A stretch of DNA of 64,000 nt from Oscillospiraceae bacterium (lineage in GTDB: Bacteria > Bacillota > Clostridia > Oscillospirales > Ruminococcaceae). Positions 7,791 to 16,600 of the stretch are shown here, one piece after another. Position numbers and translations under genes: made by a program. The notes under the pieces are model-generated. The model did not search any database, was not told the origin of the DNA, and saw only the letters and a list, made by a program, of their open reading frames with translations. How positions within the stretch are numbered: position 1 is the first letter of the stretch; each line of letters begins with the position of its first letter. The stretch spans positions 62,001-126,000 of the forward strand of contig JAFXGY010000018.1 in the NCBI GenBank assembly GCA_017536625.1, read 5' to 3'.

Positions 7791-9046
7791 CCGAATTTTT
7801 CAAAATCGACAGCCGCCTTCGCGAACTTGCCGAAAGAGCCGAAGCGGACTGTCAGAAGCCTTTCGCAAGAATCAGCGAAATCGAAACTTATAATAACGAA
7901 AAAGTGCTCCGTGCTTTCATTGATAACCGTGTAAGCGAAAGTCTTTTTGCCGGTTCCTCCGGCTATGGCTATGACGACCGCGGAAGAGAGGTTCTCGACA
8001 GAGTCTGGAGCCAGATTTTCGGCACCGAGGATTCCATGGTGCGCCACAACTTCATGAGCGGCACCCACGCCATTGCAACCGCTCTTTTCGGTGTGCTCCG
8101 CCCCGGAGATAAAATGGTTTCTCTCACCGGAACTCCTTATGTCACCCTGAACGGCGTTATCCACGGAAAAGGAGTCGGCTCCCTCGAGGAATTCGGCGTT
8201 ATTTATGAGGAACTTCCTCTTCTTGATGACGGAAGCGTTGATTATGATGGCATTCCCGATGCTGTTAAAGGTGCAAAAATGGCTTATATCCAGCGTTCCC
8301 GCGGATATTCCACCCGTCCCAGCCTTACCATCGAAGTAATTAAAAAGATTTTTGATATCGTTCATGAAGCAAATCCGGATGCAGTATGCGTCTGCGATAA
8401 CTGCTACGGCGAATTTGTTGATAAGCTTGAACCCACCGAAGTGGGCGCTGATCTTATCATCGGTTCCCTTATCAAAAACCCCGGCGCAGGCATTGCCCAC
8501 ACCGGCGGTTATATCACCGGCAAGCATGAATATGTGGAACTTTGCGCCCACCGCCTTTCCGCACCCGGAGTTGGCAGAGAAGTCGGCTGCACCCTTAATG
8601 AACTCCGCCCTATGTATCAGGGACTTTTCTTCTCCCCCACCGTAACCGCTTCCGCGGTTAAAACCGCCGTTTTCGCAAGCAGATTCTTTGAACTTTGCGG
8701 ATTTGAAGCTGACCCTTATTTTGATGAGCCCAGAACCGACATCATCGAAACCATCGCGCTTAAAACCCCCGAAGCCCTCTGCGCTTTCTGCCGCGGAATC
8801 CAGAGCGGTTCCCCCATTGATGCTTACGTCACACCGGAACCCTGGGATATGCCCGGTTATGACAGCCAGGTAATCATGGCTGCCGGTGCTTTCAATCTTG
8901 GCGCTTCCGTTGAACTTTCCGCGGACGCCCCCCTTCGCGAACCCTATTCCGTATGGATGCAGGGCGGACTTACCTATCCCACCGCAAAAATGGGCGTAAT
9001 GCTTGCGGCGCAATCCATGATGAACGAAGGACTTCTTTCCCTTTGA
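7787..9046 (+). CDS. Met-gamma-lyase-like PLP enzyme (YnbB / aluminium-resistance family)
   Basis: 419 residues, ATG overlapping the preceding stop (ATGA). Fold-type I PLP-dependent enzyme of the family often annotated as cystathionine beta-lyase-like or aluminium-resistance protein. Visible family features: FAGSSGYGYDDRGRE near the N-terminus, MSGTHAIATALFGVLRPGD (cofactor phosphate region), VCVCDNCYGEF (Asp for the pyridine nitrogen), and GSLIKNPGAGIAHTGGYI, where the Lys of SLIKNPG is the presumed Schiff-base lysine. The true substrate of this family is not established. It ends the operon; a hairpin and a new promoter follow. Confidence 0.88.
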   Translation: MTEFFKIDSRLRELAERAEADCQKPFARISEIETYNNEKVLRAFIDNRVSESLFAGSSGYGYDDRGREVLDRVWSQIFGTEDSMVRHNFMSGTHAIATALFGVLRPGDKMVSLTGTPYVTLNGVIHGKGVGSLEEFGVIYEELPLLDDGSVDYDGIPDAVKGAKMAYIQRSRGYSTRPSLTIEVIKKIFDIVHEANPDAVCVCDNCYGEFVDKLEPTEVGADLIIGSLIKNPGAGIAHTGGYITGKHEYVELCAHRLSAPGVGREVGCTLNELRPMYQGLFFSPTVTASAVKTAVFASRFFELCGFEADPYFDEPRTDIIETIALKTPEALCAFCRGIQSGSPIDAYVTPEPWDMPGYDSQVIMAAGAFNLGASVELSADAPLREPYSVWMQGGLTYPTAKMGVMLAAQSMMNEGLLSL

Positions 9047-9075
9047 TTGACAGAAAAATAAATTTGTTGTAAAAT
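9047..9075 (+). promoter_or_regulatory. Promoter of tRNA-Leu
   Basis: TTGACA (9047-9052), a 17-nt spacer and TAAAAT (9070-9075). The -35 starts directly after the stop of the YnbB-type gene. It is positioned about 40 nt before the tRNA. Confidence 0.85.
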
Positions 9076-9079
9076 TAGC

Positions 9080-9110
9080 GGCGGAAGCAAGCTTCCGCCT
9101 TACATTTTTT
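9080..9110 (+). terminator. Hairpin between the promoter and tRNA-Leu
   Basis: GGCGGAAGCAAGCTTCCGCC (9080-9099) is an almost perfect palindrome followed by TTACATTTTTT. It could terminate the upstream operon. It also lies at the expected start of the tRNA transcript, so it may instead be part of the tRNA precursor's 5' leader. Confidence 0.55.
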
Positions 9111-9115
9111 AATTT

Positions 9116-9198
9116 GCGCCTGTGGCGGAATTGGCAGACGCGCCAGACTTAGGATCTGGTGTTTTTACGTGCGGGTTCGACCCCTGTCAGGCGCACCA
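9116..9198 (+). tRNA. tRNA-Leu (anticodon UAG), CCA encoded
   Basis: The acceptor stem GCGCCTG pairs with CAGGCGC and is followed by A and an encoded CCA. The anticodon stem CCAGA/TCTGG encloses the loop CTTAGGA, giving the anticodon TAG, which reads CUN leucine codons. A long variable arm (TGTTTTTACGTG region) and the T-loop GGTTCGACCCC support class II tRNA-Leu. Length 83 nt including CCA. Confidence 0.97.
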
Positions 9199-9199
9199 G

Positions 9200-9231
9200 A
9201 AAATGCCGCAGAATTTCTGCGGCATTTTTAT
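9200..9231 (+). terminator. Terminator after tRNA-Leu
   Basis: ATGCCGCAGAATTTCTGCGGCAT followed by TTTTA, directly after the tRNA CCA end. Confidence 0.85.
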
Positions 9232-9253
9232 ATTCCGGAAAGGAGAGGATATT

Positions 9254-10132
9254 CTGAAATCATCTTCAAAGGCATGGCTTGCCGCATTTATCGGCTATGG
9301 AATATTCGGTTTCAGCTTCATTTTTTCGAAAACCGCACTTGAATATGCCGGAACCTTCACCCTTCTTGCGGCGCGTTTTTTTATCGCTCTTCTTGCGCTG
9401 AACCTTCTTCTGCTTTTCGGAAAAGCAAAAATTTCCTTTGCCGGAAAGCCCCTTGGAAAATTATTTCTGCTTGGTTTTATCCAGCCGGTCTGTTATTTTA
9501 TTTTTGAAACATACGGAATCGCTTCCACTTCCGCCGCTTTTTCCGGAGTTATGATCGGCACCGTTCCAATCGTCGGGCTTATTTTGGGGGTGCTTTTTCT
9601 CCATGAAAAATGCAGTTTTCTTCAGGGAATCTGCACCGTTTTTTCCGTTTTCGGAGTTTATCTTACCACTTCCGGAGGTTTTTCCGTTTCGGCAAAAGGC
9701 TTTTTTCTCCTTTTGGGTGCGGTTGTTTCCGCCGCGCTTTTCACCGTTTTAAGCCGCAAAACGTCGGAACATTTCACCGCTTTTGAGCGGACTTACGCCA
9801 TGTTCGTGCTCGGATTTTTTGTTTTTCTTCCCCTTGCGCTTTTTGAGCACGAAGGTCAGCTTTTGCTGATGCTAAAGCCATTTTTTGAGCCACAGTTTAT
9901 AATTTCGGAACTTTATCTCGGCGTTGTTTCTTCGGTTATTGCGTTCCTTCTTATAAATTTTGCGCTCAATCATATCCCCGCAGGGAAGGCGCTTATATTT
10001 TCGAATTTCACAACCGTTGTTTCCGTGCTCGCAGGAATTTTCATCATGGGGGATTCTTTCACTCCCACCCAGCTTATAGGAATCGCGATAATCGTTTTTT
10101 CTGTTTTTATTGTTTCCGGTTCCAAAAAATGA
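9254..10132 (+). CDS. EamA / DMT-superfamily transporter, unusual CTG (or ATT) start
   Basis: Ten-TM drug/metabolite transporter of the cytoplasmic membrane (two EamA repeats, about 292 residues). The first helix is AWLAAFIGYGIFGFSFIF, and later helices are regularly spaced up to IGIAIIVFSVFIVSG. No ATG, GTG or TTG is available near the start of helix 1. A strong AAGGAGAGG (9240-9248) precedes ATT (9251) and CTG (9254), so initiation is probably at CTG. An ORF call running into the tRNA would be artefactual. There is no obvious own promoter after the tRNA terminator, so expression may depend on read-through. Substrate unknown. Confidence 0.8.
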   Translation: MKSSSKAWLAAFIGYGIFGFSFIFSKTALEYAGTFTLLAARFFIALLALNLLLLFGKAKISFAGKPLGKLFLLGFIQPVCYFIFETYGIASTSAAFSGVMIGTVPIVGLILGVLFLHEKCSFLQGICTVFSVFGVYLTTSGGFSVSAKGFFLLLGAVVSAALFTVLSRKTSEHFTAFERTYAMFVLGFFVFLPLALFEHEGQLLLMLKPFFEPQFIISELYLGVVSSVIAFLLINFALNHIPAGKALIFSNFTTVVSVLAGIFIMGDSFTPTQLIGIAIIVFSVFIVSGSKK

Positions 10133-10140
10133 ACGCAAAA

Positions 10141-10168
10141 AAACGCACCCCTGCGGGTGCGTTTTTTT
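10141..10168. terminator. Bidirectional terminator between convergent genes
   Basis: ACGCACCCCTGCGGGTGCGT with an A run on the left and a T run on the right serves both the transporter (plus) and the phosphorylase (minus). Confidence 0.9.
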
Positions 10169-10179
10169 ATTATACTTAA

Positions 10180-10959
10180 TTATTTTTCCTTATCCGCTTT
10201 GATGAGTTTTCTGATAGCTTCAACTCCGACGGTGATTGCCATTTCGGTATCGTGAACAATGGGGTTTTCCATTCCAAGTGCGTTTCTTTCCTGATTTCCC
10301 ATTACGAGGAAGCAGGAACCGCAGCGTGCGCCAAGAAAGCTTGCAACGGTGAAGAGCGCGGCGGATTCCATTTCGGAAGCTTTGGTGTGAAGGCGCTTCC
10401 AGGCTTCCCACTTATTAAGGAGTTCATAGCTTACGGGCATAAGTTCCGGATCGTGCTGACCATAAAAAGCGTCTTTGCACTGAACAACGCCTGCGTGATA
10501 GCGAAGACCGAGATCTTTGCAGGAATCCACAAGGGCGTTTGCGACTTCAAGATCCGCCACCGCGGGGAATTCGATGGGAGCATATTCCTTGCTGGTGCCT
10601 TCCATGCGGATAGCGCCGGTTGCTACAACAACATCGCCGCCCATTACGTCAAGGTCGATTCCGCCGCAGGTTCCCACACGAATGAAAGTATCCGCGCCGC
10701 ATTTGAAAAGCTCTTCCATGGCGATGGAAGCGGAAGGTCCGCCGATTCCGGTGGAAGTTACGCTTACTTTTTCGCCGTCGAGATATCCGGTATATGTAAC
10801 ATATTCCCTGCTGTCCGCAACAAGGACGGGGTTATCAAAATGCTTCGCGATTTTTTCGCATCTTTTGGGATCGCCGGGAAGAATTACATAACGGCCGACG
10901 TCACCGGGTCTTGTCATAATATGATACTGCAATCCTTCTTCGCCAGAATAATTCTGCAT
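10180..10959 (-). CDS. udp: Uridine phosphorylase-type nucleoside phosphorylase
   Basis: Cytosolic PNP/UDP-family enzyme splitting a nucleoside with phosphate into base and (deoxy)ribose-1-phosphate. 259 residues from the ATG at 10959, which has GGAGG 8 nt upstream; the longer in-frame extension lacks a ribosome site. Motifs: [15 protein letters not shown] (phosphate site), [27 protein letters not shown], and [12 protein letters not shown] (ribose-binding Glu region). The QHDPE segment and the length fit uridine phosphorylase better than PNP, but purine activity cannot be excluded. It is monocistronic, with TATAAT on the minus strand at 11016-11011. Confidence 0.87.
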   Translation of the reverse strand: MQNYSGEEGLQYHIMTRPGDVGRYVILPGDPKRCEKIAKHFDNPVLVADSREYVTYTGYLDGEKVSVTSTGIGGPSASIAMEELFKCGADTFIRVGTCGGIDLDVMGGDVVVATGAIRMEGTSKEYAPIEFPAVADLEVANALVDSCKDLGLRYHAGVVQCKDAFYGQHDPELMPVSYELLNKWEAWKRLHTKASEMESAALFTVASFLGARCGSCFLVMGNQERNALGMENPIVHDTEMAITVGVEAIRKLIKADKEK

Positions 10960-11010
10960 AATAATCCTCCTTTTTGGGGTTCTGATTTTTTCAGGGTATT
11001 TTCCATTTTC

Positions 11011-11016
11011 ATTATA
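11011..11016 (-). promoter_or_regulatory. -10 box of the uridine phosphorylase gene
   Basis: TATAAT on the minus strand, about 50 nt before the start codon. The hexamer 17 nt upstream (TTTCAA) matches the -35 consensus only weakly. Confidence 0.5.
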
Positions 11017-11175
11017 TACCAAATCCCCGCAGGTTGAAAGACATATTTTGAAAAAATTTTTATTAAAAACTATGCAGCCTGCTTATTGATTTTTCAGAAT
11101 CATTCGCTAATCTGAATACTATTATAATATAACGCGTCAGAGAAATCTTGTTTGAAATCACTTCGGGAAGTTTTT

Positions 11176-11660
11176 GCGGAACGGTCAGGACCGTTCCCTA
11201 CGATAAGGTGATAACCTCCTCAGAGGAGATTTTTACAGCGGATATCACCATTTCATTGTAGGGCGGGGGCTTGCTCCCGCCGTAATTAAGCCTCCCTTGC
11301 CTAAAGGGAGGGGATTTTCGGTGATTTATCACCGAAAAGACGGAGGGATTCCAAAAAGGATTACCGGAGGGCACATCAAAACATGTCAGGGATTTCTCTC
11401 CCTCAGTCACCTTCGGTGACAGCTCCCTCATCAGAGGGAGCTTGTTCCACCCTTCCGTCTTTCGCCTTCGGCGAAATCCACCTTTGCTCGCCGCAGACGG
11501 CAGACCCCTCTGTTTCGCTTCGCTCAACATCTCCCCTAATAGGGGAGTCTCCTTTCAGGGGAGGCAAGATTTCGGAACGGTCAAGACCGTTCCCTACGGT
11601 AAAATAGCGAGGTTTTTTGGGCGGATGATATCCGCCCCTACAGTTGGCAAGGGAGGCTAA
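11176..11660. repeat. Cluster of palindromic intergenic elements (about 485 bp)
   Basis: Several separate units lie head to tail. GGAACGGTCAGGACCGTTCC is at 11178-11197 and again, with one change, at 11574-11593. A GGTGATAACC...GGATATCACC dyad is at 11207-11249. GTAGGGCGGGGGCTTGCTCCCGCC is at 11258-11282, CCTCCCTTGCCTAAAGGGAGG at 11291-11311, and TTTTCGGTGATTTATCACCGAAAA near 11315-11338. GTCACCTTCGGTGAC follows near 11406-11420 and GGGCGGATGATATCCGCCC at 11619-11637. The block 11374-11459 recurs at 12755-12840 with four mismatches over 86 bp. No gene is supported here. Confidence 0.8.
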
Positions 11661-11739
11661 AGCCTTCGGAGAAGCTTATAAAAAACAAAAATTCCGTGCT
11701 TTTATCCAAAAATCGCCCGCTAAATTTGGTAAAAACGCC

Positions 11740-11768
11740 TTGATTTTCTTGAAAAATCAATATATAAT
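11740..11768 (+). promoter_or_regulatory. Promoter of the HAD phosphatase gene
   Basis: TTGATT (11740-11745), a 17-nt spacer and TATAAT (11763-11768), about 45 nt before the ATG. Confidence 0.8.
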
Positions 11769-11810
11769 ATAATCGACAACGCTTATTATCTCACATAAGG
11801 AGTTTTATAA

Positions 11811-12596
11811 ATGATAAATTTCAACGAAATCAAAGGCTTCATCTGCGATATGGATGGAGTTATCTATCGCGGCAACCAGATCATTCCCGGTGTCCGCGAA
11901 TTCATCGACTGGCTTCATGCCGAAAACAAAAAATTCCTCTTCCTTACCAACAACAGCTGCTATACCCCCAAGGAACTTCAGCAGAAGCTTGCAAGAATGG
12001 GTCTTGACGTTTCCGAAGACCATTTTTATACCAGCGCCCTTGCAACCGCCGCATTCCTTAAGGAACAGGCACCCGGATGCAGCGTTTATGCCATCGGCGA
12101 AGCGGCACTTTTCAACGCGCTTTATGATGCGGGCATCACCATGAACGACATCAACCCGGATTACGTTGTTGTCGGCGAAGGAAAAACCTATTCCTTTGAT
12201 ACCATCACCAAGGCGGCAAACCTTGTTCGCGGCGGCGCAAAACTTATCGGAACCAACTCCGATATTTCCGCACCCATCGAAAACGGAATTATGCCCGCCT
12301 GCGGTGCACTTGTTGCTCCCATCGAAATTGCCACCGGCAAAAAGGCATATTTCTGCGGAAAACCGAACCCCCTTATGATGCGCACCGGTCTTCGCATGCT
12401 CAACTGCCATTCCAACGAAGCGGTCATGGTCGGCGACAGAATGGATACTGACGTAATTTCCGGTCTTGAATCCGGCATGAAAACCGTGCTTGTTCTTTCC
12501 GGCGCTTCCACCGAAGAAACCCCGAAAACCTATGGCTACCGCCCTTCCGCAATTCTTGAAAACGTCGGCTGTATTCCGAAAGAAGCCGCAAAATAA
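11811..12596 (+). CDS. HAD-IIA family hydrolase (NagD-like phosphatase)
   Basis: 261 residues; the ATG at 11811 follows AAGGAG. Cytosolic haloacid dehalogenase-type phosphatase of subfamily IIA. Motif I is DMDGVIYRG (residues 13-21, nucleophile Asp and acid/base Asp), motif II is LTNNS, Lys-containing motif III lies in FCGKPNP, and motif IV is GDRMDTD. The large C2 cap between motifs II and III is typical of NagD/AraL/p-nitrophenylphosphatase proteins. The physiological substrate of such proteins varies (sugar phosphates, nucleotides, glycerol phosphate) and cannot be read here. Single gene, flanked on both sides by closely similar repeat blocks. Confidence 0.9.
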   Translation: MINFNEIKGFICDMDGVIYRGNQIIPGVREFIDWLHAENKKFLFLTNNSCYTPKELQQKLARMGLDVSEDHFYTSALATAAFLKEQAPGCSVYAIGEAALFNALYDAGITMNDINPDYVVVGEGKTYSFDTITKAANLVRGGAKLIGTNSDISAPIENGIMPACGALVAPIEIATGKKAYFCGKPNPLMMRTGLRMLNCHSNEAVMVGDRMDTDVISGLESGMKTVLVLSGASTEETPKTYGYRPSAILENVGCIPKEAAK

Positions 12597-12611
12597 GCAA
12601 AAACAGAAAAA

Positions 12612-12641
12612 TCAACGCCCGCTCTGCGGGCGTTTTTTTGT
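12612..12641 (+). terminator. Terminator of the HAD gene
   Basis: ACGCCCGCTCTGCGGGCGT followed by TTTTTTT, starting 16 nt after the stop codon. Confidence 0.9.
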
Positions 12642-12659
12642 TTTTTCAAAGTTCTTCGG

Positions 12660-12962
12660 GGAATTTTTGCGGAGAGGTAAAAATCTCCTCGGAGGAGGAG
12701 GTGGCATTTCCGAAGGAAATGACGGAGGAGGGATTGCCAAGAATGCGGAGCGCTCATCAAAACCTGTCAGAGATTTCTCTCCCTCAGTCACCTTCGGTGA
12801 TAGCTCCCTCATCAGAGGGAGTTTGTTCCACCCTTCCGTCAAAACCTGCGGGAAGGCTACTCTCCGGGAAAGCATTTAAAACCCTTTCGTCAAAACCTTC
12901 GGTTTTGCCACCTCCCTTTTCAGGGGAGGCAAAATTTCGGCGGGAGCAAGCCCCCGCCCTAC
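12660..12962. repeat. Second cluster of palindromic intergenic elements
   Basis: It contains the 86-bp block 12755-12840, shared with 11374-11459, the CCTCCCTTTTCAGGGGAGG dyad at 12911-12929 and a CGGCGGGAGCAAGCCCCCGCCC unit at 12938-12959. It also has several short ACCTTCGGT-type stem-loops. The order of units differs from the 11.2-11.6 kb cluster, so these look like independently assembled modules rather than one element. Confidence 0.75.
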
Positions 12963-13015
12963 AATAAAATTGCAAGATTTACGGCGCAAAAACCATCACA
13001 GATTCATCACAAACA

Positions 13016-13032
13016 CTATGCAAACTGCATAG
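13016..13032. promoter_or_regulatory. Dyad CTATGCA-N3-TGCATAG upstream of the giant gene
   Basis: Perfect 7-bp inverted repeats with a 3-nt spacer. The half sites TATGCA/TGCATA are the same as in the dyad overlapping the promoter -35 at 13120-13138, about 105 bp downstream. Shared half sites suggest one regulator binding twice; its identity is unknown. Confidence 0.5.
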
Positions 13033-13119
13033 GGTTTTCCCGCGAAAATATGCCGTTTTTGCGAATTTCGGACGGATTTGGTACAGCTGTTGACGCGTTG
13101 ATAACCTCAACGAAAAAGT

Positions 13120-13138
13120 TTATGCATTTTTTGCATAA
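13120..13138. promoter_or_regulatory. Dyad TTATGCA-N5-TGCATAA over the -35 box
   Basis: A perfect 7-bp inverted repeat that contains the -35 hexamer TTGCAT (13131-13136). Its position would let a bound protein block or modulate RNA polymerase. Confidence 0.5.
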
Positions 13139-13159
13139 CATCACTGTTCGCTATATAAT
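13131..13159 (+). promoter_or_regulatory. Promoter of the giant repeat-protein operon
   Basis: TTGCAT (13131-13136), a 17-nt spacer and TATAAT (13154-13159). Transcription would begin near 13166, leaving a leader of about 510 nt before the ATG at 13678. Confidence 0.7.
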
Positions 13160-13165
13160 AGTATT

Positions 13166-13677
13166 ATAATTAAAATAATCATAACTGTATTAAAAGGGGT
13201 ATTTTTCGCCCTTTTTAAGGAAACCGCCCTTTTTTCTTCCCCAAAAGGGTCCTTCCCGGAGAGGAAACGGCGTTTTTTCCCAAAAATATAGTTATGCACA
13301 AAAAAAGTTTGCCCGAATTCACGCGATTGGCCTTTTGCACGAAACGAAAGCGCCGATGGCGCTTTGGAACTTGCGTTTGTGCGAATGCATGGAACGCCGC
13401 TTTTGATGGTGAGCGGTTTTTCGTGCAAGATGCCGATCGCATAAAAATGCGGTGCGGTTTTTTTCGTCCGAAAGGGAGTGTTGATGGTCGCTTCCTTTGC
13501 CACGGAAAAAACCAAAGCCAATTCCGAATAAAGGCGAACGACCTTGCCGAAAAGCTTTGTTTTTGGGAGTAAGTACGGACGGAAGAAATTTCCCGTCTGC
13601 CGTCCGGAAAATTTTTCGGCACAAAGGGAACTTTTTCCCGAAAAAAATTTTTAGAAAAAAGGAAGGATGAAAAGCTT
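13166..13677 (+). ncRNA. Long, apparently structured 5' leader of the giant gene
   Basis: No credible coding sequence occupies this stretch. Visible stems are GCACGAAACG pairing with CGTTTGTGC around an inner AAGCGCC-GAT-GGCGCTT (about 13335-13382), and CGGACGG...CCGTCCG followed by GGAAAATTTTT (about 13574-13620). The second resembles a terminator or anti-terminator close to the ribosome site AAGGAAGG. I do not recognise a known riboswitch consensus. It may be a cis-regulatory RNA, but this rests on inspection only. Confidence 0.45.
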
Positions 13678-16600
13678 ATGAAAAATTTCAAACGTTTCCT
13701 GAGCTTGGCACTCGCAGTGCTGATGACCCTTTCCTACGCTCCGACCATTGCTTATGGTATCGAGCTCGAGCAGGCAACCGATGCTCTTATCGAGTATATT
13801 GAGCCTGTCGAAGAAGGCGAACTTAGCACTGAACCTATTGAATCACCCGAAGAGGGTGAAATCCTTGAGGAAGGAGGCGAAGCTGAACTCCTCGCAGAAG
13901 TAACTGAAACCACTTTAGATGGTGAAGGCACCGCAGAAAGTCCGTATCTCATCAACGATCTTGATGATCTTAAATGGTTCAGAGATGACGTAAACAGCGG
14001 CAAGACCTATGCAGGCAAATACGTCAAACTTACTGAAGATATCAATCTTACCGGTGAAGTCTGGACTCCTATCGGTACCAGCAACTATGACAAGACTCCG
14101 ACTACTGAAGGCGTCAAAATGTTTGCAGGTAACTTCGACGGCGGCGACCACACCATCACTGGTCTCTCTTCTGTTGGTTATGTTCCCGCTTCCTCCGAAA
14201 CCGGCAGCACCGAATACAGCTTCGGTCTTTTCGGTTATGTTTACGGCGCAAATATTTCCAACGTAAAACTTGCAGATGTTAATATCGAATGCGGAACCCG
14301 TACTGACAGTGAAGGTAACGAAGTCTATGGTTCCGGCGTTGCAGCTCTCGTTGGATATTATTTCCCCGCAAATGAAAAAGCAACCGTAATTGAAAACTGC
14401 CATGTTCTCAGCGGTACTGTTGCAGCTTCCAACAACATGGGCGGTCTTATCGGACATATGGACTCCCAGCTGAGCCAGCCCAAAGTTGATATCACCATCA
14501 GAGACTGCTCCAACGCTGCAGCAGTAACCACCGAAGCACGTGAAGCCGGCGGTATTCTCGGTCTTATGAACAGCGCACGCGAAGAAGGCAACTATCTTGT
14601 TACTATGCGCGGCACTGTCACTTTCGAGAATTGTGTCAACACCGGTGCCATCACTTCTCTTGGCGGCGGCGCACCCAGCGCAGGCGGCATTCTTGGCCGT
14701 GACCACAACCAGGCAGCAGGCCAGAGACTTAAAATCGTTTTCGACGGCTGCGAAAACTCCGGTACCATCACCGTAACCGCAAATGGAGAAACCCATGCAG
14801 CAGGTATCGGCGCAGGTTATTATTCCGCAGGCGCATGGCTTATTGCCAAAGACTGCGAAAACACCGGTGACGTTGTTGTCAACGGCACAGGCGATGTTTA
14901 TGCAGGCGGCCTTATTTCCTACGGCGGTGTTGTAGAACTTATCGACAGCACTTCCACCGGAACTGTAACCGGCGGCATCGGCAACACCCATGTCGGCGGC
15001 GCACAGAGTATCCTTTTCCTTGAGAAAATGGATAATTTTACCGATACTGTAAACGGCTATACTTACTACCTCAACGGCGGTACTTCTCCTGAATATGCTG
15101 CATTGGTAGATGACGCTGCATATGGCGGCAACTTCCATCTCGTTGAAACCGCATATAAAGACGGTTCCGAGTTTGTCGGTTGGTATGACAATGCTGAACT
15201 TACCGGCGAAGCATACACCGCTCTTAACGCAAATGTAAAAACCTACTATGCAAAATGGGTTGTTTGTGCTGAAAAAGTCGGCACCTTTGCTGAACTCCAA
15301 GCTGCTCTTGAAAATGGCAAAACCAACATAGAACTCACAGGAGATATCTATGTTGATGAAAGCATCGACTTGACTGGCATAGAAATTGATGTTAAAGATT
15401 ATAATCTTTACATTGCAACAATAGTTCGTGTCACAGAAGAGAAAGAGGATTACAATGTAACAGAAACCAAAGCAGGTTCTATTACCGGATTTAACGGAAC
15501 ACCCGGCTATGTAATTTCTCTTGACGGCGGCAACACCTGGATTACTGACACCACAAACGGTAATGCTCAGGCTGTTACTGTAAAAACTGACGGCACTACT
15601 GTTCTTTCCACCAGCTTCCAGAGCGCATTTACCTCTGCTAATACCGGTGAAATCGTTCACTTGCTGAAAGACGTTCATGTTCAGAGCACCAACCCCAAAA
15701 AGAACAACGGTCCTCTCCGTTCCTATTATGGCCTTATCCTTGAAGGTAACGGACACACCATTTATACCGACCTTGAATCTTCCGGTGCAAGCAATGAATA
15801 TGCAACCATCAAATTCACCTCTTATCTTGCAGGCACTGGCCCCGAAGTAAACCCCGTTCTCAAGAACGTTACTATCGACAGCCAGAAAAATGCAAAAGCA
15901 GACCTTGACTTTGTAAGCGGTGATGTAACTTTCACTGTTACCATGTATAACGTTAATCTGCTCGGCAACTGCCAGTATGCAAGCTTCGCAATGAAGAGTC
16001 CGTCCATGATTATCAACAAATCCAAAGTTGAAATCTATGACTGCACTATTCCCAGCTGGGATGCAGGTTCTGCTAATGCAATTGACCTTTACAGCGGTGA
16101 ATATTCCCTTACTCTCAACAGCAAATGTACTGTTTATGGCGGCACATTCACCAAAGACGTCACTAACTATCTTGCCGAGGGTCGCAAGATAGAAATGGTC
16201 GACGGAAAATACGTTGTTAAAATCGACCCTACATATGGCAAAGTTGCAGAGGTTAACGGCGAATATTACGAAACCCTTGCAAAAGCAATTGAAGCGGCAC
16301 AGCCCGGTGACACCATCACCTTCCTTGCTGACATTACCGAAGACGTAACTATCAGCAAAAACCTTACCATTGACGGTGCAAACAAAACTTACACCGGCAT
16401 GATGACTCTTAAAGCTGATACCACCATCCAAAATGTAAACTTTGACGGTAAAGGCTATAACGGTTATGCTGTTGAAACCCGTGGTGCAAATTATCTTACC
16501 ATTGAAGATTGTACCGCTAAAAACTACGGATACGGTTTCGTACAGCTTGCTTCCGGTACTGCTCTCACTACTGTAAAGAACGTCACCGCAAGCAACATGA

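Noticed and set aside
9122-9253. N-terminal extension of the EamA transporter running into tRNA-Leu
   Set aside because: It would translate the tRNA and its terminator. The ribosome site at 9240-9248 and the first membrane helix place the start after the tRNA.
11374-12840. Repeat clusters considered as a CRISPR array
   Set aside because: Units differ in type and length, are not regularly spaced, have no unique spacers of constant size, and no cas gene is present.
13294-13572. 92-codon plus-strand frame (and a 126-codon minus-strand frame) in the leader of the giant gene
   Set aside because: No ribosome sites, no familiar domain, and the stretch is dominated by stem-forming sequence expected of an untranslated leader.
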